A stretch of DNA of 54,982 nucleotides from Lachnospiraceae bacterium UBA7143 (GCA_002491905.1 DKWV01000008.1:1-54982), one strand, 5' to 3'. Positions 42,269 to 51,365 are shown, numbered from the stretch's first letter. Notes: generated from the letters alone by a model not told the origin. Numbers and translations are program-made.

Positions 42269-44137
42269 CTATTTGGTCAGCACGGAAACTCCTGTATCCT
42301 GTACTGCGCCGCCGAGGCTCTCACCTTCCAGCGCTTTCACACATGCCTCAACACCCATAGAACCCATCTGGTCCGGATTCTGTGCCATCGTGCAGAGCAG
42401 ATAGCCATCGCCGATCAGATTCATGATTGCATCGGACTTATCAAAACCTACGCCGATGATATCCGCATTGCCGGCAGCCTTGATGGCATTGCCTGCGCCG
42501 GTGGTAGAACCTTCGTTACAGCCGAAGATACCAACCACGCCCTGCGTGATATAGTTCTCTGCGATGCTCTGGAACTTCGCCGCATCACCCTCGCCGTACT
42601 GTGTCTCTAAGAGATTAAAGTCTGTTCCCTCAAATGCGGAGCGGAAACCTTCCTCACGCATCACGCAGGAATCCGTAGCCGCGTTTACATTGATGATACC
42701 GATATCGCCGGAAGTGGTGCCTGCTGCCTCAAGGGCTTTGATCATTTCCTCGCCAGCCGTCTTACCTGCCGCCTTGTTGTCGGTAGAGAAAGTTGCCTCT
42801 GCCTCCACGTTTGCCGGAGAATCCACATATACAATCTTCACGCCTGCTGCCGCAGCCTCATTCAGTGCGGACGAAATCGCATCAGGGCCGTTCGCCGCTA
42901 CCATAATTGCATTGTAGCCGCCTGCTACCGCATTGTTCACGCACTCAATCTGCTGTGCGTCATCTTTCGTGTTGGGAGCCATAAAGGTCACGCTCACACC
43001 CAGCTCCTTCGCTTTCGCCTGCGCGCCCTCATTTAAGGTTACCCAGTGCTGGTCGATGGAATCCATCGTAATCAGTGCAATCTTCCACTCCTGGCTTGCT
43101 GTTGTAGTGCTGTTTAATGCTGCATCCGCAGCGCCTTCGCCAAGACCTGCCGCATCGATCACGGATACGCCTGTATCTGTCACTTTCCCGCCAAGGCTCT
43201 CGCCATTTACAGCCGCAACTGCTGCCTTCACACCTTCATAACCCATCACATCAGGATTCTGTGCCATCGTGCAGAGCAGATAGCCATCCTTAATCAGATT
43301 CTGTATCGCATCAGACTTGTCAAAGCCAACGCCGATGATCCCGGAATTGCCTGCCGCCTTAATAGCATTGCCTGCGCCGGTGGTGGAACCCTCGTTACAG
43401 CCGAAGATACCAACTACGCCCTGCGTGATATAGTTCTCTGCGATGCTCTGGGACTTCGCCGCATCACCCTCGCCGTACTGTGTCTCCAGAATGTTGAAGC
43501 TGCTGCCCTCAAATGCCGCACGGAAACCTTCCTCACGCATTACACAGGAATCCGTCGCCGCGTTTACGTTGATGATACCGATATCGCCGGAAGTGGTGCC
43601 AGCCGCTTCAAGGGCCTTGATCATCTCCTGTCCTGCCGTAGTGCCAGCCGCCTTATTATCGGTGGAGAAAGTCGCCTCTGCATCCACGTTTGCCGGAGAG
43701 TCCACATACACGATCTTTACGCCTGCTGCGGACGCCTCTTTCAGCGCGGAAGAAATTGCATCGGGGCCGTTCGCCGCCACCAGAATTGCCTGGTAACCGC
43801 CTGCCACCGCATTATTCACGCACTCGATCTGCTGCGCGTCATCCTTTGTATTGGGAGCCATAAAATCTACCGTCACGCCAAGCTCTGCCGCCGCTTCCTG
43901 CGCGCCCTCATTCAAGGTCACCCAATGCTGGTCAATAGAATCCATAGTAATCAGCGCAATCTTTACGTCGCCACCGGATGCTGCCGGCTCCTGCGTATCC
44001 GCACCTGCCGCATCCGCTCCCGCTGCGTCCGTTCCCGTCGCCTCTGCGCCTGTCTCTGCCGCACCGCCGCCGCATCCGGTTAAGGACGCTGCCGCCAATG
44101 TCATGCAGCAAAGCATAGCTAATAATTTCTTTTTCAT
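42269..44137 (-). CDS. Sugar ABC transporter binding lipoprotein with two tandem binding domains
   Basis: 622 aa. Lipoprotein signal with lipobox LTGC, Cys22, then a Gly/Ala/Asp-rich linker. Two periplasmic-binding-protein type I domains follow: residues 59-327 and 352-622, both opening with KIALITMDSIDQHWVTLNEG. They are about 85-90% identical by eye and joined by a ~24-residue Ala/Gly/Thr linker. Normal RbsB-type proteins have one domain of about 300 aa. Strong site AAGGAGGATAAGGT. Last gene of the transporter operon; ligand likely a sugar, identity unknown. Confidence 0.92.
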   Translation of the reverse strand: MKKKLLAMLCCMTLAAASLTGCGGGAAETGAEATGTDAAGADAAGADTQEPAASGGDVKIALITMDSIDQHWVTLNEGAQEAAAELGVTVDFMAPNTKDDAQQIECVNNAVAGGYQAILVAANGPDAISSALKEASAAGVKIVYVDSPANVDAEATFSTDNKAAGTTAGQEMIKALEAAGTTSGDIGIINVNAATDSCVMREEGFRAAFEGSSFNILETQYGEGDAAKSQSIAENYITQGVVGIFGCNEGSTTGAGNAIKAAGNSGIIGVGFDKSDAIQNLIKDGYLLCTMAQNPDVMGYEGVKAAVAAVNGESLGGKVTDTGVSVIDAAGLGEGAADAALNSTTTASQEWKIALITMDSIDQHWVTLNEGAQAKAKELGVSVTFMAPNTKDDAQQIECVNNAVAGGYNAIMVAANGPDAISSALNEAAAAGVKIVYVDSPANVEAEATFSTDNKAAGKTAGEEMIKALEAAGTTSGDIGIINVNAATDSCVMREEGFRSAFEGTDFNLLETQYGEGDAAKFQSIAENYITQGVVGIFGCNEGSTTGAGNAIKAAGNADIIGVGFDKSDAIMNLIGDGYLLCTMAQNPDQMGSMGVEACVKALEGESLGGAVQDTGVSVLTK

Positions 44138-44181
44138 ACCTTATCCTCCTTTTTGTTCTATCGCTATCCGCTTATGCGGTT

Positions 44182-45192
44182 TTAGCCTTTTTTCTTTTTG
44201 GAAAACTGTCCGCTTCTAAGCACTACATCCAGAAGCACTGCCACTACTACGATGATACCGATGACAAGACGCTGGATACCTACCTGTGCGCCGATCATGT
44301 TAAGACCGTTCTCCAGAGTCTGCCATACTGCAGAACCTGCCAGCGTACCGAGCAGAATACCGGTACCGCCCAGAGGCGATACGCCGCCGATTACGCCTGC
44401 TGCCACACCGTACATCTCGTACATATTTCCGGCTTCCATATTACCCATACCTGCCTGTGCGCACAGGATCAGTCCGACTACCCAGGAGCACACCGCGCTG
44501 ACCAGATAGGTCTTCGTGGTTGTCGCCACCACATTGACGCCGGAAAGTTTCGCCGCGTCGATATTGGAACCGATGGCATATATGTGTCTTCCCGTCCTAG
44601 TCTTAGACAGCAGGAAGAAGAAAATAACGAACATGATAATCGCGATCCAGAAAGTATTGTAAATGCCTATGGTCGTTCCGTAGTAGAAGAAATTCTGGAA
44701 AGCGTCGCCGGTTTCCTTGCCGACTCCCGTCGCGATGGCGTCCGTGTTGCGGTTGTTGTTCACCATGTAAGCGATACCGCGTCCCACAAACATCGTACCC
44801 AGAGTAGCAATAAAGGGCGGCAGCTTAAACTTACCAACCAGTATACCGTTAATCACGCCGATCACCAGGCAGCATGCCAGCGCCACCAGGACCGCCAGAA
44901 AAGGATTGGTTCCGAGCGTCATCAGCGTCGCCGAGATCATCGCGCTCATCGCCACCATGGAACCGATGGAAAGGTCGATGTTTCCCGTAATCAGCACGTA
45001 ACTCTGCGCAATACCTATCAGCAGGTATTTCGACATGGAACGCAGCAGATTCAAAATGTTGTTGCTGGAAAAGACAGCCGGGTTAATCAGTCCGAACGCT
45101 ATGTAAATAATAATCAGTCCGACGAAAGCGGTGAGCGCCGCTCCCATGCCCTTGACTGCCAGAAGCTTTTTAATAGGACTCTTGTTATTCAT
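44182..45192 (-). CDS. Sugar ABC transporter permease (RbsC family)
   Basis: 336 aa with eight to ten membrane segments. Family signature: ITGNIDLSIGSMVAMSAM near residue 85, and the C-terminal cytoplasmic loop AAKLSGVNVVATTTKTYLVS, which contacts the ATPase. ATG at 45192 with GGAGGAAG upstream; the longer frame runs into the ATPase gene. Almost no gap to the upstream ATPase gene. Forms the membrane channel with a second copy of itself. Confidence 0.95.
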   Translation of the reverse strand: MNNKSPIKKLLAVKGMGAALTAFVGLIIIYIAFGLINPAVFSSNNILNLLRSMSKYLLIGIAQSYVLITGNIDLSIGSMVAMSAMISATLMTLGTNPFLAVLVALACCLVIGVINGILVGKFKLPPFIATLGTMFVGRGIAYMVNNNRNTDAIATGVGKETGDAFQNFFYYGTTIGIYNTFWIAIIMFVIFFFLLSKTRTGRHIYAIGSNIDAAKLSGVNVVATTTKTYLVSAVCSWVVGLILCAQAGMGNMEAGNMYEMYGVAAGVIGGVSPLGGTGILLGTLAGSAVWQTLENGLNMIGAQVGIQRLVIGIIVVVAVLLDVVLRSGQFSKKKKG

Positions 45193-45193
45193 T

Positions 45194-46723
45194 TTATACT
45201 TCCTCCTTGCCGCGTTGGCTGTTAATTTTCTTATCCTCAAAGGTGGTTGCCAGCGTCAGAATCTCGTTCTGTGTCGTATCCCTCGCCATAACCTCCCCCG
45301 TAATCCTGCCGTCACACATCACAATAATCCGATCCGCAATTCCCATAACCTCCGGCATCTCCGAGGAGACAAACATCACGGCAATTCCCTGCTTTTTCAG
45401 TTCGTTCATCAGGTTATATATTTCCACCTTGGCACCTACGTCGATACCTCTTGTCGGCTCATCAAAGATGACTACCCTGGAATTTCTTGCCAGCCACTTT
45501 CCGACCACTACCTTCTGCTGGTTTCCGCCCGAGAGATTCCCGGAGTCCACCTCGACGCTCGGCGTCTTTATTTTCAGGTCAACTACCGCCTTTTGGCAGA
45601 GCGCGTCTTCCTTTTTGCTGTCCACCACTCCCAGCTTATTGCAGACAATATCCAGATTCGGCAGTGTCAGGTTATGGCGGATACTAAGCTTGGTACACAG
45701 ACCGTCTTTTTTCCGATCCTCAGGAGCCAGCACAACGCCGTTTTTGATCGCATCCATCGGGCACTTGATCTGTATCTCTTTATCATCCACATAAATCTCG
45801 CCGCTCTCCTTCGGGTCCACCCCGAAGATCGCCCGGGTTGTCTCCGTCCGCCCTGCGCCCATCAACCCGGCAAAGCCTACGATCTCGCCCTCATAAACCG
45901 AAAAGTTGATATCCCGCACCATCCTTCCGGCATTCAGGTTCTTCACTTCAAAAACTTTCTTCCCCTTCTTGCATTCCACACGGGGGAATTTCTCCTTAAT
46001 CTCGCGGCCCACCATGTAACTGATAATCTGCTCCATAGTGACGTCCCCGAAATTCATGCTGGTAATGTACTGTCCGTCCCGCATGATAGTCACCCGGTCC
46101 ACAATGTGCTGCAGTTCCTCCAGACGGTGAGATATATATACGATGCCCTTTCCTTCCGCTTTTAATTTCTTTATGATCCGGAAAAGATCCTCGATCTCCC
46201 TGGCCGTCAGCGAAGAAGTCGGTTCATCCATAATCAGTATCTTCGCGTTGATTGAAAGAGCCTTCGCAATTTCCACCATCTGCTGTTTTGACACAGGCAG
46301 CTCTCCCACCGTTTCTTTCGGGTCAATGTCAATCTTCAGGTCATCCAGAATGCGTTTTGCCTCCTGCTCCATCTTCGCGTTGTTCAAGGCAAAACGGCCG
46401 CTGATTTCTCGCCCCAGGAACATGTTTTCAGCCACCGAAAGATGTCTGCACATATTCAGCTCCTGGTGGATAATCGCAACGCCAACCTCCTGCGCCTGCT
46501 TTGGCGTCAGATCCCCATATTCCTTCCCGAAAATCTTCAAGGAACCTCCATCCCTCGTATAGACACCGCTCAGGACTTTCATCAGCGTGGATTTTCCCGC
46601 CCCGTTTTCTCCCAGCAGCGCCATGACCTCTCCTGACCGCAATTCAAATTTAACATGATCAAGCGCTTTTACACCTGGAAATGTTTTACATATGTTTTCC
46701 ATCGAGACGATTACTTCATTCAT
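45194..46723 (-). CDS. Sugar ABC transporter ATPase (RbsA/MglA family)
   Basis: 509 aa, two ATPase cassettes. The first has Walker A GENGAGKST at 38-46 and Walker B in ILIMDEPTSSLT. The second has the family's usual variant P-loop GLMGAGRTETTRAIFG, a canonical LSGGNQQKVVVGKWLA signature and VVIFDEPTRGIDVG. It powers uptake of a pentose, hexose or similar ligand. GGGGGTTAGAGC before the ATG. First gene of the transporter operon. Compare the inactive-looking homologue at 38-39.5 kb. Confidence 0.96.
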   Translation of the reverse strand: MNEVIVSMENICKTFPGVKALDHVKFELRSGEVMALLGENGAGKSTLMKVLSGVYTRDGGSLKIFGKEYGDLTPKQAQEVGVAIIHQELNMCRHLSVAENMFLGREISGRFALNNAKMEQEAKRILDDLKIDIDPKETVGELPVSKQQMVEIAKALSINAKILIMDEPTSSLTAREIEDLFRIIKKLKAEGKGIVYISHRLEELQHIVDRVTIMRDGQYITSMNFGDVTMEQIISYMVGREIKEKFPRVECKKGKKVFEVKNLNAGRMVRDINFSVYEGEIVGFAGLMGAGRTETTRAIFGVDPKESGEIYVDDKEIQIKCPMDAIKNGVVLAPEDRKKDGLCTKLSIRHNLTLPNLDIVCNKLGVVDSKKEDALCQKAVVDLKIKTPSVEVDSGNLSGGNQQKVVVGKWLARNSRVVIFDEPTRGIDVGAKVEIYNLMNELKKQGIAVMFVSSEMPEVMGIADRIIVMCDGRITGEVMARDTTQNEILTLATTFEDKKINSQRGKEEV

Positions 46724-46755
46724 GCTCTAACCCCCTGTTCCCTTCTATAGCTTTT

Positions 46756-46784
46756 AGTATATCAGAATCCTGTCTTTACAAAAG
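46756..46784 (-). promoter_or_regulatory. Possible promoter of the sugar transporter operon
   Basis: A TATACT -10 at 46761-46756 with only a poor -35 (CTTTTG at 17 nt). Weak -35 elements fit promoters that need an activator such as the AraC-type regulator nearby. The rest of the 233-nt gap holds a short hairpin (46919-46934), perhaps the end of the permease transcript, and no gene. Confidence 0.4.
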
Positions 46785-46956
46785 GGTGGGGGATTTTTGT
46801 TTTATGGGGGGATTTTTATGCAAATTTGATGATTTTAGAGAAAAATTGGAAAATAATTATGAAATGTTGCATAGAGAAGAAATAAACAGGGCGGAGACGG
46901 ATGACATGTTGCACAAATCCGTGTGCGGACACGGCGCATTTCAATGCCCGTTCCCT

Positions 46957-47805
46957 TCAAAATCGCACACCCAAAAGCTGTATCAGCGCACCGCCACACA
47001 CACCCAGCACATAAAGAATGCCGAATATCCACAGGTTTTCCCTCCTGTCCCCATTTACCCGGAGCAGCACGAGAAAGCCCACGCCCGATCCTGACAAAAG
47101 ACCCGCCATCAGTGCGCCGGCACTCAGCACGCCGCCCAGATAAAGCTGTGTGAGCACGACAGAAGAAGCGCAGTTCGGAATCATACCTACAATCGCCGAC
47201 GCAAACAGGCTGAACACCGGCCTGTCTAAAACCACAGCAGCCAGCGCCTCCTCCCCGATCAGGGCAATGACAAAATTCAAAGCGAGGGAAACCACTATTA
47301 TATATAGGAAGATTTTCCACGTATGGTTGAACGCCGACCGCCAGATTCCCCTTTCACAATGGCAGTGCTGACGTTCACACAGATGTTCAATCTGCGGCTC
47401 CTCCCTCTTCCGAAACAGGGCATCCACAAGAAATCCCGCCGCAACCGCAAAAAGCACCTTTACCAGAAGAATCTTGCCGATCATGGAAACCCCCACGTTT
47501 TCGGATATCATAATAGGAAGCATTTCATCAGAAGTAGACAGAAAAACAGCGATAAGCGTTCCAAGCGTGATAATCCTTCCAGCGTAGAGATTGGCCGCCG
47601 CCGCGGAAAAACCGCACTGCGGAAAAATGCCCAGAATACCGCCGATCGCCGGCCCCGCTTTTCCTGATTTCCTGACAACCGCCTGCATTTTTCCGCCGGT
47701 CCAATGCTCCAGACATTCCATCGCAAGATATGCCAGAAAGAGAAACGGCAAAAGCCTGATACCGTCTACAGCAGTGTCACATATCACATCCAAAAACATT
47801 TCCAT
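46957..47805 (-). CDS. ArsP_2-like heavy-metal or manganese efflux permease
   Basis: 282 aa, about eight to ten membrane segments in two similar halves. Conserved GILGIFPQCGFSAAAANLYAG and, in the second half, AIVGMIPNCASSVVLTQLYLG: each has P-x-C, the repeated motif of this family. A His/Cys-rich loop (EHLCERQHCHCERG) between the halves suggests metal binding. Annotated in relatives as arsenic efflux or putative manganese transporter; the real substrate is uncertain. I start at ATG 47805, five bases after GGAGG; the ATG at 47817 overlaps that site. Confidence 0.75.
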   Translation of the reverse strand: MEMFLDVICDTAVDGIRLLPFLFLAYLAMECLEHWTGGKMQAVVRKSGKAGPAIGGILGIFPQCGFSAAAANLYAGRIITLGTLIAVFLSTSDEMLPIMISENVGVSMIGKILLVKVLFAVAAGFLVDALFRKREEPQIEHLCERQHCHCERGIWRSAFNHTWKIFLYIIVVSLALNFVIALIGEEALAAVVLDRPVFSLFASAIVGMIPNCASSVVLTQLYLGGVLSAGALMAGLLSGSGVGFLVLLRVNGDRRENLWIFGILYVLGVCGGALIQLLGVRF

Positions 47806-47888
47806 ACTTTCCTCCATGTCAGAGCCGTTTACCGCGCTCCGTACCGTTTGCGCTCCGTTTCGGAGCCCCAGCGAAAGTTACCGAATCT

Positions 47889-47916
47889 ATGATACCATTC
47901 TCTACAAAAAAAGCAA
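47889..47916 (-). promoter_or_regulatory. Promoter of the metal-efflux permease
   Basis: TTGCTT, 16 nt, TATCAT. The ~70-nt leader folds into a hairpin (GCTCCG, AAA, CGGAGC) followed by two similar ACGGAGCGC stretches. It could be a control element; I do not recognise a known metal riboswitch in it. Confidence 0.6.
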
Positions 47917-47982
47917 GCATGGGTAATTTTGCACAAAAAGCGGAAATTCTTCTCTTTTCAACAATATCCTGTGAAATAAAGA

Positions 47983-48011
47983 TTGATTCTTTAGGAAAAA
48001 TGTACTAATAT
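47983..48011 (+). promoter_or_regulatory. Promoter of the ComFB gene
   Basis: TTGATT, 17 nt, TAATAT, about 30 nt before the ATG. Divergent from the permease promoter. Confidence 0.8.
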
Positions 48012-48043
48012 AAAATTGTGTATCAAATTGAGGGAGGTTCGGA

Positions 48044-48313
48044 ATGGAAGGCTTAAAGAATATCATGGAAGATGCAGTGGAATATCAGCTTAATAAGCTG
48101 CTGCCCACAATGCCTGAGATTTGTTCCTGTGATAACTGCAAATTGGACATGATGTCCTATGCGCTGAACAGGCTTTCTCCTCAGTATGTGCGGACGGATA
48201 CAGGCGCACTTTTTCAGAAATTAAACAATTACCAACCCCAGGCCGAGGTCGAAATTCTGGCTACGGTAATGTCCGCGATTAACAAGATTGGTTCACATCC
48301 CCAGCATGACTGA
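48044..48313 (+). CDS. ComFB-family protein
   Basis: 89 aa. The helical family pattern is clear: EDAVEYQLNKLLPTMPEICSC, CDNCKLDMMSYALNRLSPQY, then YVRTDTGALFQKL. The CSCDNC cysteines match those of ComFB. Named after the late competence operon of Bacillus; some relatives bind cyclic nucleotides such as cyclic di-GMP. GGGAGG before the ATG. It stands alone between a promoter and a terminator. Confidence 0.88.
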   Translation: MEGLKNIMEDAVEYQLNKLLPTMPEICSCDNCKLDMMSYALNRLSPQYVRTDTGALFQKLNNYQPQAEVEILATVMSAINKIGSHPQHD

Positions 48314-48327
48314 TTGGCAGGTAAAAC

Positions 48328-48357
48328 AAAATCGAGTGCTAAAGCACTCGATTTTTT
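48328..48357. terminator. Bidirectional terminator between ComFB and CarD genes
   Basis: AAAATCGAGTGC, loop TAAA, GCACTCGATTTT: a perfect 12-bp stem with T run on the plus side and A run on the left, so it can act in both directions. It touches the CarD stop codon. Confidence 0.92.
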
Positions 48358-48871
48358 ATACGCTAACCTTTTGCTTGTCCACCTCTCTGGCAATATACGC
48401 CTCGACCTCTTCCTTCGGTATGGAAAGCGCCAGCGACATCTCGCTGTAAAGAAGCTCTTCCGCCTTGTGCAGATACTGCTCGTCCGAGGAAAGAACCTTT
48501 TTCCCCTCGTTTATACGGCTCCTTTTGCGCTGGTAAAGCGTCTTGATGATCTGGACCAGACTTCTGGAATCGTAAGTACGTATGGCCTCCTTATAAGTCT
48601 GCTCCCTGCGCTTTTCCTCCTGAATCCAGACGGTATCAATCTCCGTGATGTGCGCGATCAGCCTCTCGGCCTCCTCCTTATTCATAATCCTGCGCATAAC
48701 GATCTTTTCATTATCAACAGGCGTGTAAATCGTGCTGGCTTTCTCAAAGACAGGCTCCAGCACATAGTACTTTTTCTTCTGATCCAACCGGTCGATCGGA
48801 TTTCCTGTAATGTCAATAACGCGGCAGACACCGTGTCCGCCGCACATAATCAATTCGCCCTTCTCAAACAT
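48356..48871 (-). CDS. CarD-family transcriptional regulator
   Basis: 171 aa. The N-terminal RNA-polymerase-interaction domain begins MFEKGELIMCGGHGVCRV, then YYVLEPVFEKASTIYTPVDN; the rest is the helical CarD C-terminal domain. CarD proteins bind the polymerase beta subunit and tune open-complex stability. ATG at 48871 with GAGGGTGTT upstream; the longer frame to 48961 is not supported. Confidence 0.9.
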   Translation of the reverse strand: MFEKGELIMCGGHGVCRVIDITGNPIDRLDQKKKYYVLEPVFEKASTIYTPVDNEKIVMRRIMNKEEAERLIAHITEIDTVWIQEEKRREQTYKEAIRTYDSRSLVQIIKTLYQRKRSRINEGKKVLSSDEQYLHKAEELLYSEMSLALSIPKEEVEAYIAREVDKQKVSV

Positions 48872-48978
48872 AACACCCTCCAAATTTTCTGACCCTTGCC
48901 CTGTTGACAGCTCCACCAGCGGCTGTTTTGCCAAATTCGATGCCGTAAAGTGCCAAACCACAGTACCCCTTACCTAAC

Positions 48979-49007
48979 ATCTTAACACTTTAAAACTTTC
49001 CTCGTAA
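48979..49007 (-). promoter_or_regulatory. Promoter of the CarD gene
   Basis: TTACGA, 17 nt, TAAGAT. The 302-nt gap 48872-49173 holds this promoter, a ~100-nt leader and a short CGGC-AAAA-GCCG hairpin; I see no gene in it. Confidence 0.55.
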
Positions 49008-49173
49008 GTACTTTTAGAATGAAAACCCTATTTTCGGCACATTTACCGGCAAAAGCCGCCTCTTTAGTTGTGAAAATTTGCTAATAAAACCATGTCTGAA
49101 AATGCGATTCCTAAAAAATACCCCTTATAACTTTTGTTCTGCCTCCCGCCCGCTCCGCTTTTATTCCGACGCG

Positions 49174-49776
49174 TCAACGCGTTTTAAAATTGTCACAGAT
49201 AAATCTCACCTCTTCCATCGGGAAGATACGGATCATAATTCCTTTTAACAGCTTCGCCGCCTCAAAGCGCGAAAGGATAATCACCATTTCGTTCCCGGGG
49301 AACGGAAGAATATCTATAGATTCTATGTCCTCTTTCTCATTGACCAGAGTCGCCTTCGGCGGATTAATGTCCACCGTTTTATGGATCATCTCCGTAAGCG
49401 AGATCGCTGAGGCTCCCATCATCTGGTTCATAACCTCAGATACACAGGACAGATGCATTTCATTCAGCTCTCCGGGAGCAGCAACTCCCTCTCCTCCCAT
49501 CATAAGATCCATAACCACCTTGACGTCATTTTCCTTAAACATCAGAAGGTTATTGCCATGAAAATCATCCTTGTAGTCTATCTGAACCGTTACGCTCCCC
49601 ATCCCGAACGCCATCAGAATGTTTTTAATATCCGCACTGTTCACAACTTTCAGCGAAGGCGGACTGACAGCGATCGTCTTTCTGGTCAACGTATTCAGCG
49701 AAGTCGCTGAGTGTGCCATACAGATTTGTGCTACCTCTGCCATTTTATCTTGGTCTAGCGGTGATAGTTGTCCCAT
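49174..49776 (-). CDS. CheC/FliY-type CheY-P phosphatase-like protein
   Basis: 200 aa, two CheC half-repeats. The second active site matches the family rule (S-x3-E-x2-N-x22-P) in SCVSEVMNQMM to NPP. The first (DKMAEVAQ to SPP) has Gln in place of Asn and is probably weak. FliY has a further SpoA domain, absent here, so this is CheC-like. It would remove phosphate from CheY at or near the flagellar motor. It lies just downstream of flagellin 2 but has its own promoter. Confidence 0.8.
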   Translation of the reverse strand: MGQLSPLDQDKMAEVAQICMAHSATSLNTLTRKTIAVSPPSLKVVNSADIKNILMAFGMGSVTVQIDYKDDFHGNNLLMFKENDVKVVMDLMMGGEGVAAPGELNEMHLSCVSEVMNQMMGASAISLTEMIHKTVDINPPKATLVNEKEDIESIDILPFPGNEMVIILSRFEAAKLLKGIMIRIFPMEEVRFICDNFKTR

Positions 49777-49835
49777 ACGTCCGTTACATCCTTCTCCAAA
49801 TAGTTGTGCGTCCCCGATGCTGGTCTCTCTATAAT

Positions 49836-49865
49836 ACTATACCCTATTTCAGCCCCTCCGTGCAA
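49836..49865 (-). promoter_or_regulatory. Promoter of the CheC-like gene
   Basis: TTGCAC, 18 nt, TATAGT. A hairpin over the flagellin stop codon (49901-49922), followed by a T-rich stretch on the minus strand, may terminate the flagellin transcript just before it. Confidence 0.6.
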
Positions 49866-49910
49866 CATCTTATTGGAAAAATGTAGGGAAAAATATTTTA
49901 CTGCTGTCCG

Positions 49911-51365
49911 TTACTGCAGCAGGCTTAAGACCCCCTCCCTGTTCTGGTTGCTCTGGGCGAGCATCGCCTGCCCTGTCTGTGCGAGAACCTGGTTCGTGAC
50001 ATACTCTACCATCAGTTTTGCCATATCGGCATCACGTATTCTGGACTCGGATGCCTGTGTATTCTCTACCACGTTGTCCAGATTTTTGACAATATGTTCT
50101 AAGCGGTTTTGATATGCGCCCATCCGGCTTCTCTCCTCACTCACATATCCGACCGCCTTCTTAAAAGCGCCAATTCCCGCATCGGCTCCTTCCTGCGTTC
50201 TTACATCCACCTGACTGATCCCCATCACGGGTGTCGAAATAAAAGGAAGCGCTATATCAAGATGCTGCCCCGGCTCTGCTCCCACCTGTATGTGGACCCA
50301 GTTCTTCCTGATAAAATCCTCCATCTCATCAATCGAATGGGCAACCCCCGGACCAAACCGCCCAAATATATCGTGGGCTGTGATCCAAAACTGGGGGTTC
50401 TGCCATCCGTCCCACCGTCCCGGTGTAACGCCGTTGCCCACAGGCAGAACAGGCATCTGCGCATTGCATCTGTCATCATAGACAATCAGCCTTCCATTAT
50501 TCTCCACCATCTTCGTAAAATGGCCGCGGGGATTTCCGTTATCCGTTCCCTGGATAATACGCTGTATCAGATCGCCAGCATTCTTCGTGCCATCAATTCC
50601 GATATTATATATGAAATGGGTCCCGCTGGTTTCCACACTGCTGGAAGTTCCACCCGTAAATCTGATACTGTAGTGCCTGGTACAGGTACAGCAGGTACTG
50701 TAAAAACCGTTTCCGATCAGTTCGTCAATCTGGCTTTGCGACCCGTTAAACTGCCGGAAGTCTATCGTGGCGGCCTCATGGGTAATACTGACGGCCTGCG
50801 TCGCCGGTCTGTTGCTGGCATCCGTATATTGATAGTTCTCCTGCGTGGTATACACTTCGTTTAAATTATTTTTCGAACCTACCGGCACCCACTTCGGCAG
50901 ACCGCCGACAACAACAATCGACGGATCACCATCCACAAGCTGAGGCGCGTTTCCCAGAAGGACCGGTATCTCATTATAGGTAGTTCTCTCCCCAATGCCG
51001 TCTATTTCCTGTAGTATCTGCTCAATTTCCATTTGAATGTAATTTCTGTCTTCGACAGTCAAGGTCCCTGTTGCCGCTTTAATGCAAAGCTCCGACCCCC
51101 GATGGAGCATGTCAAGAACCTCCTCCATCGCGCCGTCCGCAATCTGCACCAGCGAAATACCCTCCTGGGAATTGGCTGACGCCTGCGTAAGTCCTCTGAT
51201 CTGCCTTCTCATTTTTTCGGATATGGAAAGCCCCGCCGCATCGTCTGCCGAGCGGTTAATCTTATAACCCGAAGAAAGCTTTTCCATATTTTTGCTCTTT
51301 GCCTTCATCGTCTGGCCAAACATTCTGTTTGCATTGAGCGCAGACAAATTATGTTTTATGACCAT
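49911..51365 (-). CDS. Flagellin 2 with a large, cysteine-bearing variable domain
   Basis: 484 aa. Standard ends: MVIKHNLSALNANRMFG, LSSGYKINRSADDAAGLSI, and a C-terminus with MGAYQNRLEHIVKNLDN and MLAQSNQNREGVLSLLQ. Residues about 135-400 form a bulky variable domain, absent from flagellin 1. It holds FYSTCCTCTRHYSIRF (C225, C226, C228), rare for flagellins. ATG at 51365 with GGAGGGAGCTT upstream. A partial sigma-28-like -10 (AACGATAA, 51524-51517) lies about 150 nt upstream with an ill-matched -35. No FliS gene is adjacent. Confidence 0.95.
   Translation of the reverse strand: MVIKHNLSALNANRMFGQTMKAKSKNMEKLSSGYKINRSADDAAGLSISEKMRRQIRGLTQASANSQEGISLVQIADGAMEEVLDMLHRGSELCIKAATGTLTVEDRNYIQMEIEQILQEIDGIGERTTYNEIPVLLGNAPQLVDGDPSIVVVGGLPKWVPVGSKNNLNEVYTTQENYQYTDASNRPATQAVSITHEAATIDFRQFNGSQSQIDELIGNGFYSTCCTCTRHYSIRFTGGTSSSVETSGTHFIYNIGIDGTKNAGDLIQRIIQGTDNGNPRGHFTKMVENNGRLIVYDDRCNAQMPVLPVGNGVTPGRWDGWQNPQFWITAHDIFGRFGPGVAHSIDEMEDFIRKNWVHIQVGAEPGQHLDIALPFISTPVMGISQVDVRTQEGADAGIGAFKKAVGYVSEERSRMGAYQNRLEHIVKNLDNVVENTQASESRIRDADMAKLMVEYVTNQVLAQTGQAMLAQSNQNREGVLSLLQ

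Noticed and set aside
42269..44137. Assembly error as the cause of the doubled binding protein
   Set aside because: The two halves differ at scattered codons, including synonymous changes, and only one signal peptide and one linker are present. A misassembly would give identical copies.
47818..47895. yybP-ykoY manganese riboswitch before the permease
   Set aside because: The conserved paired loops of that class are not recognisable; kept only as an unassigned structured leader.
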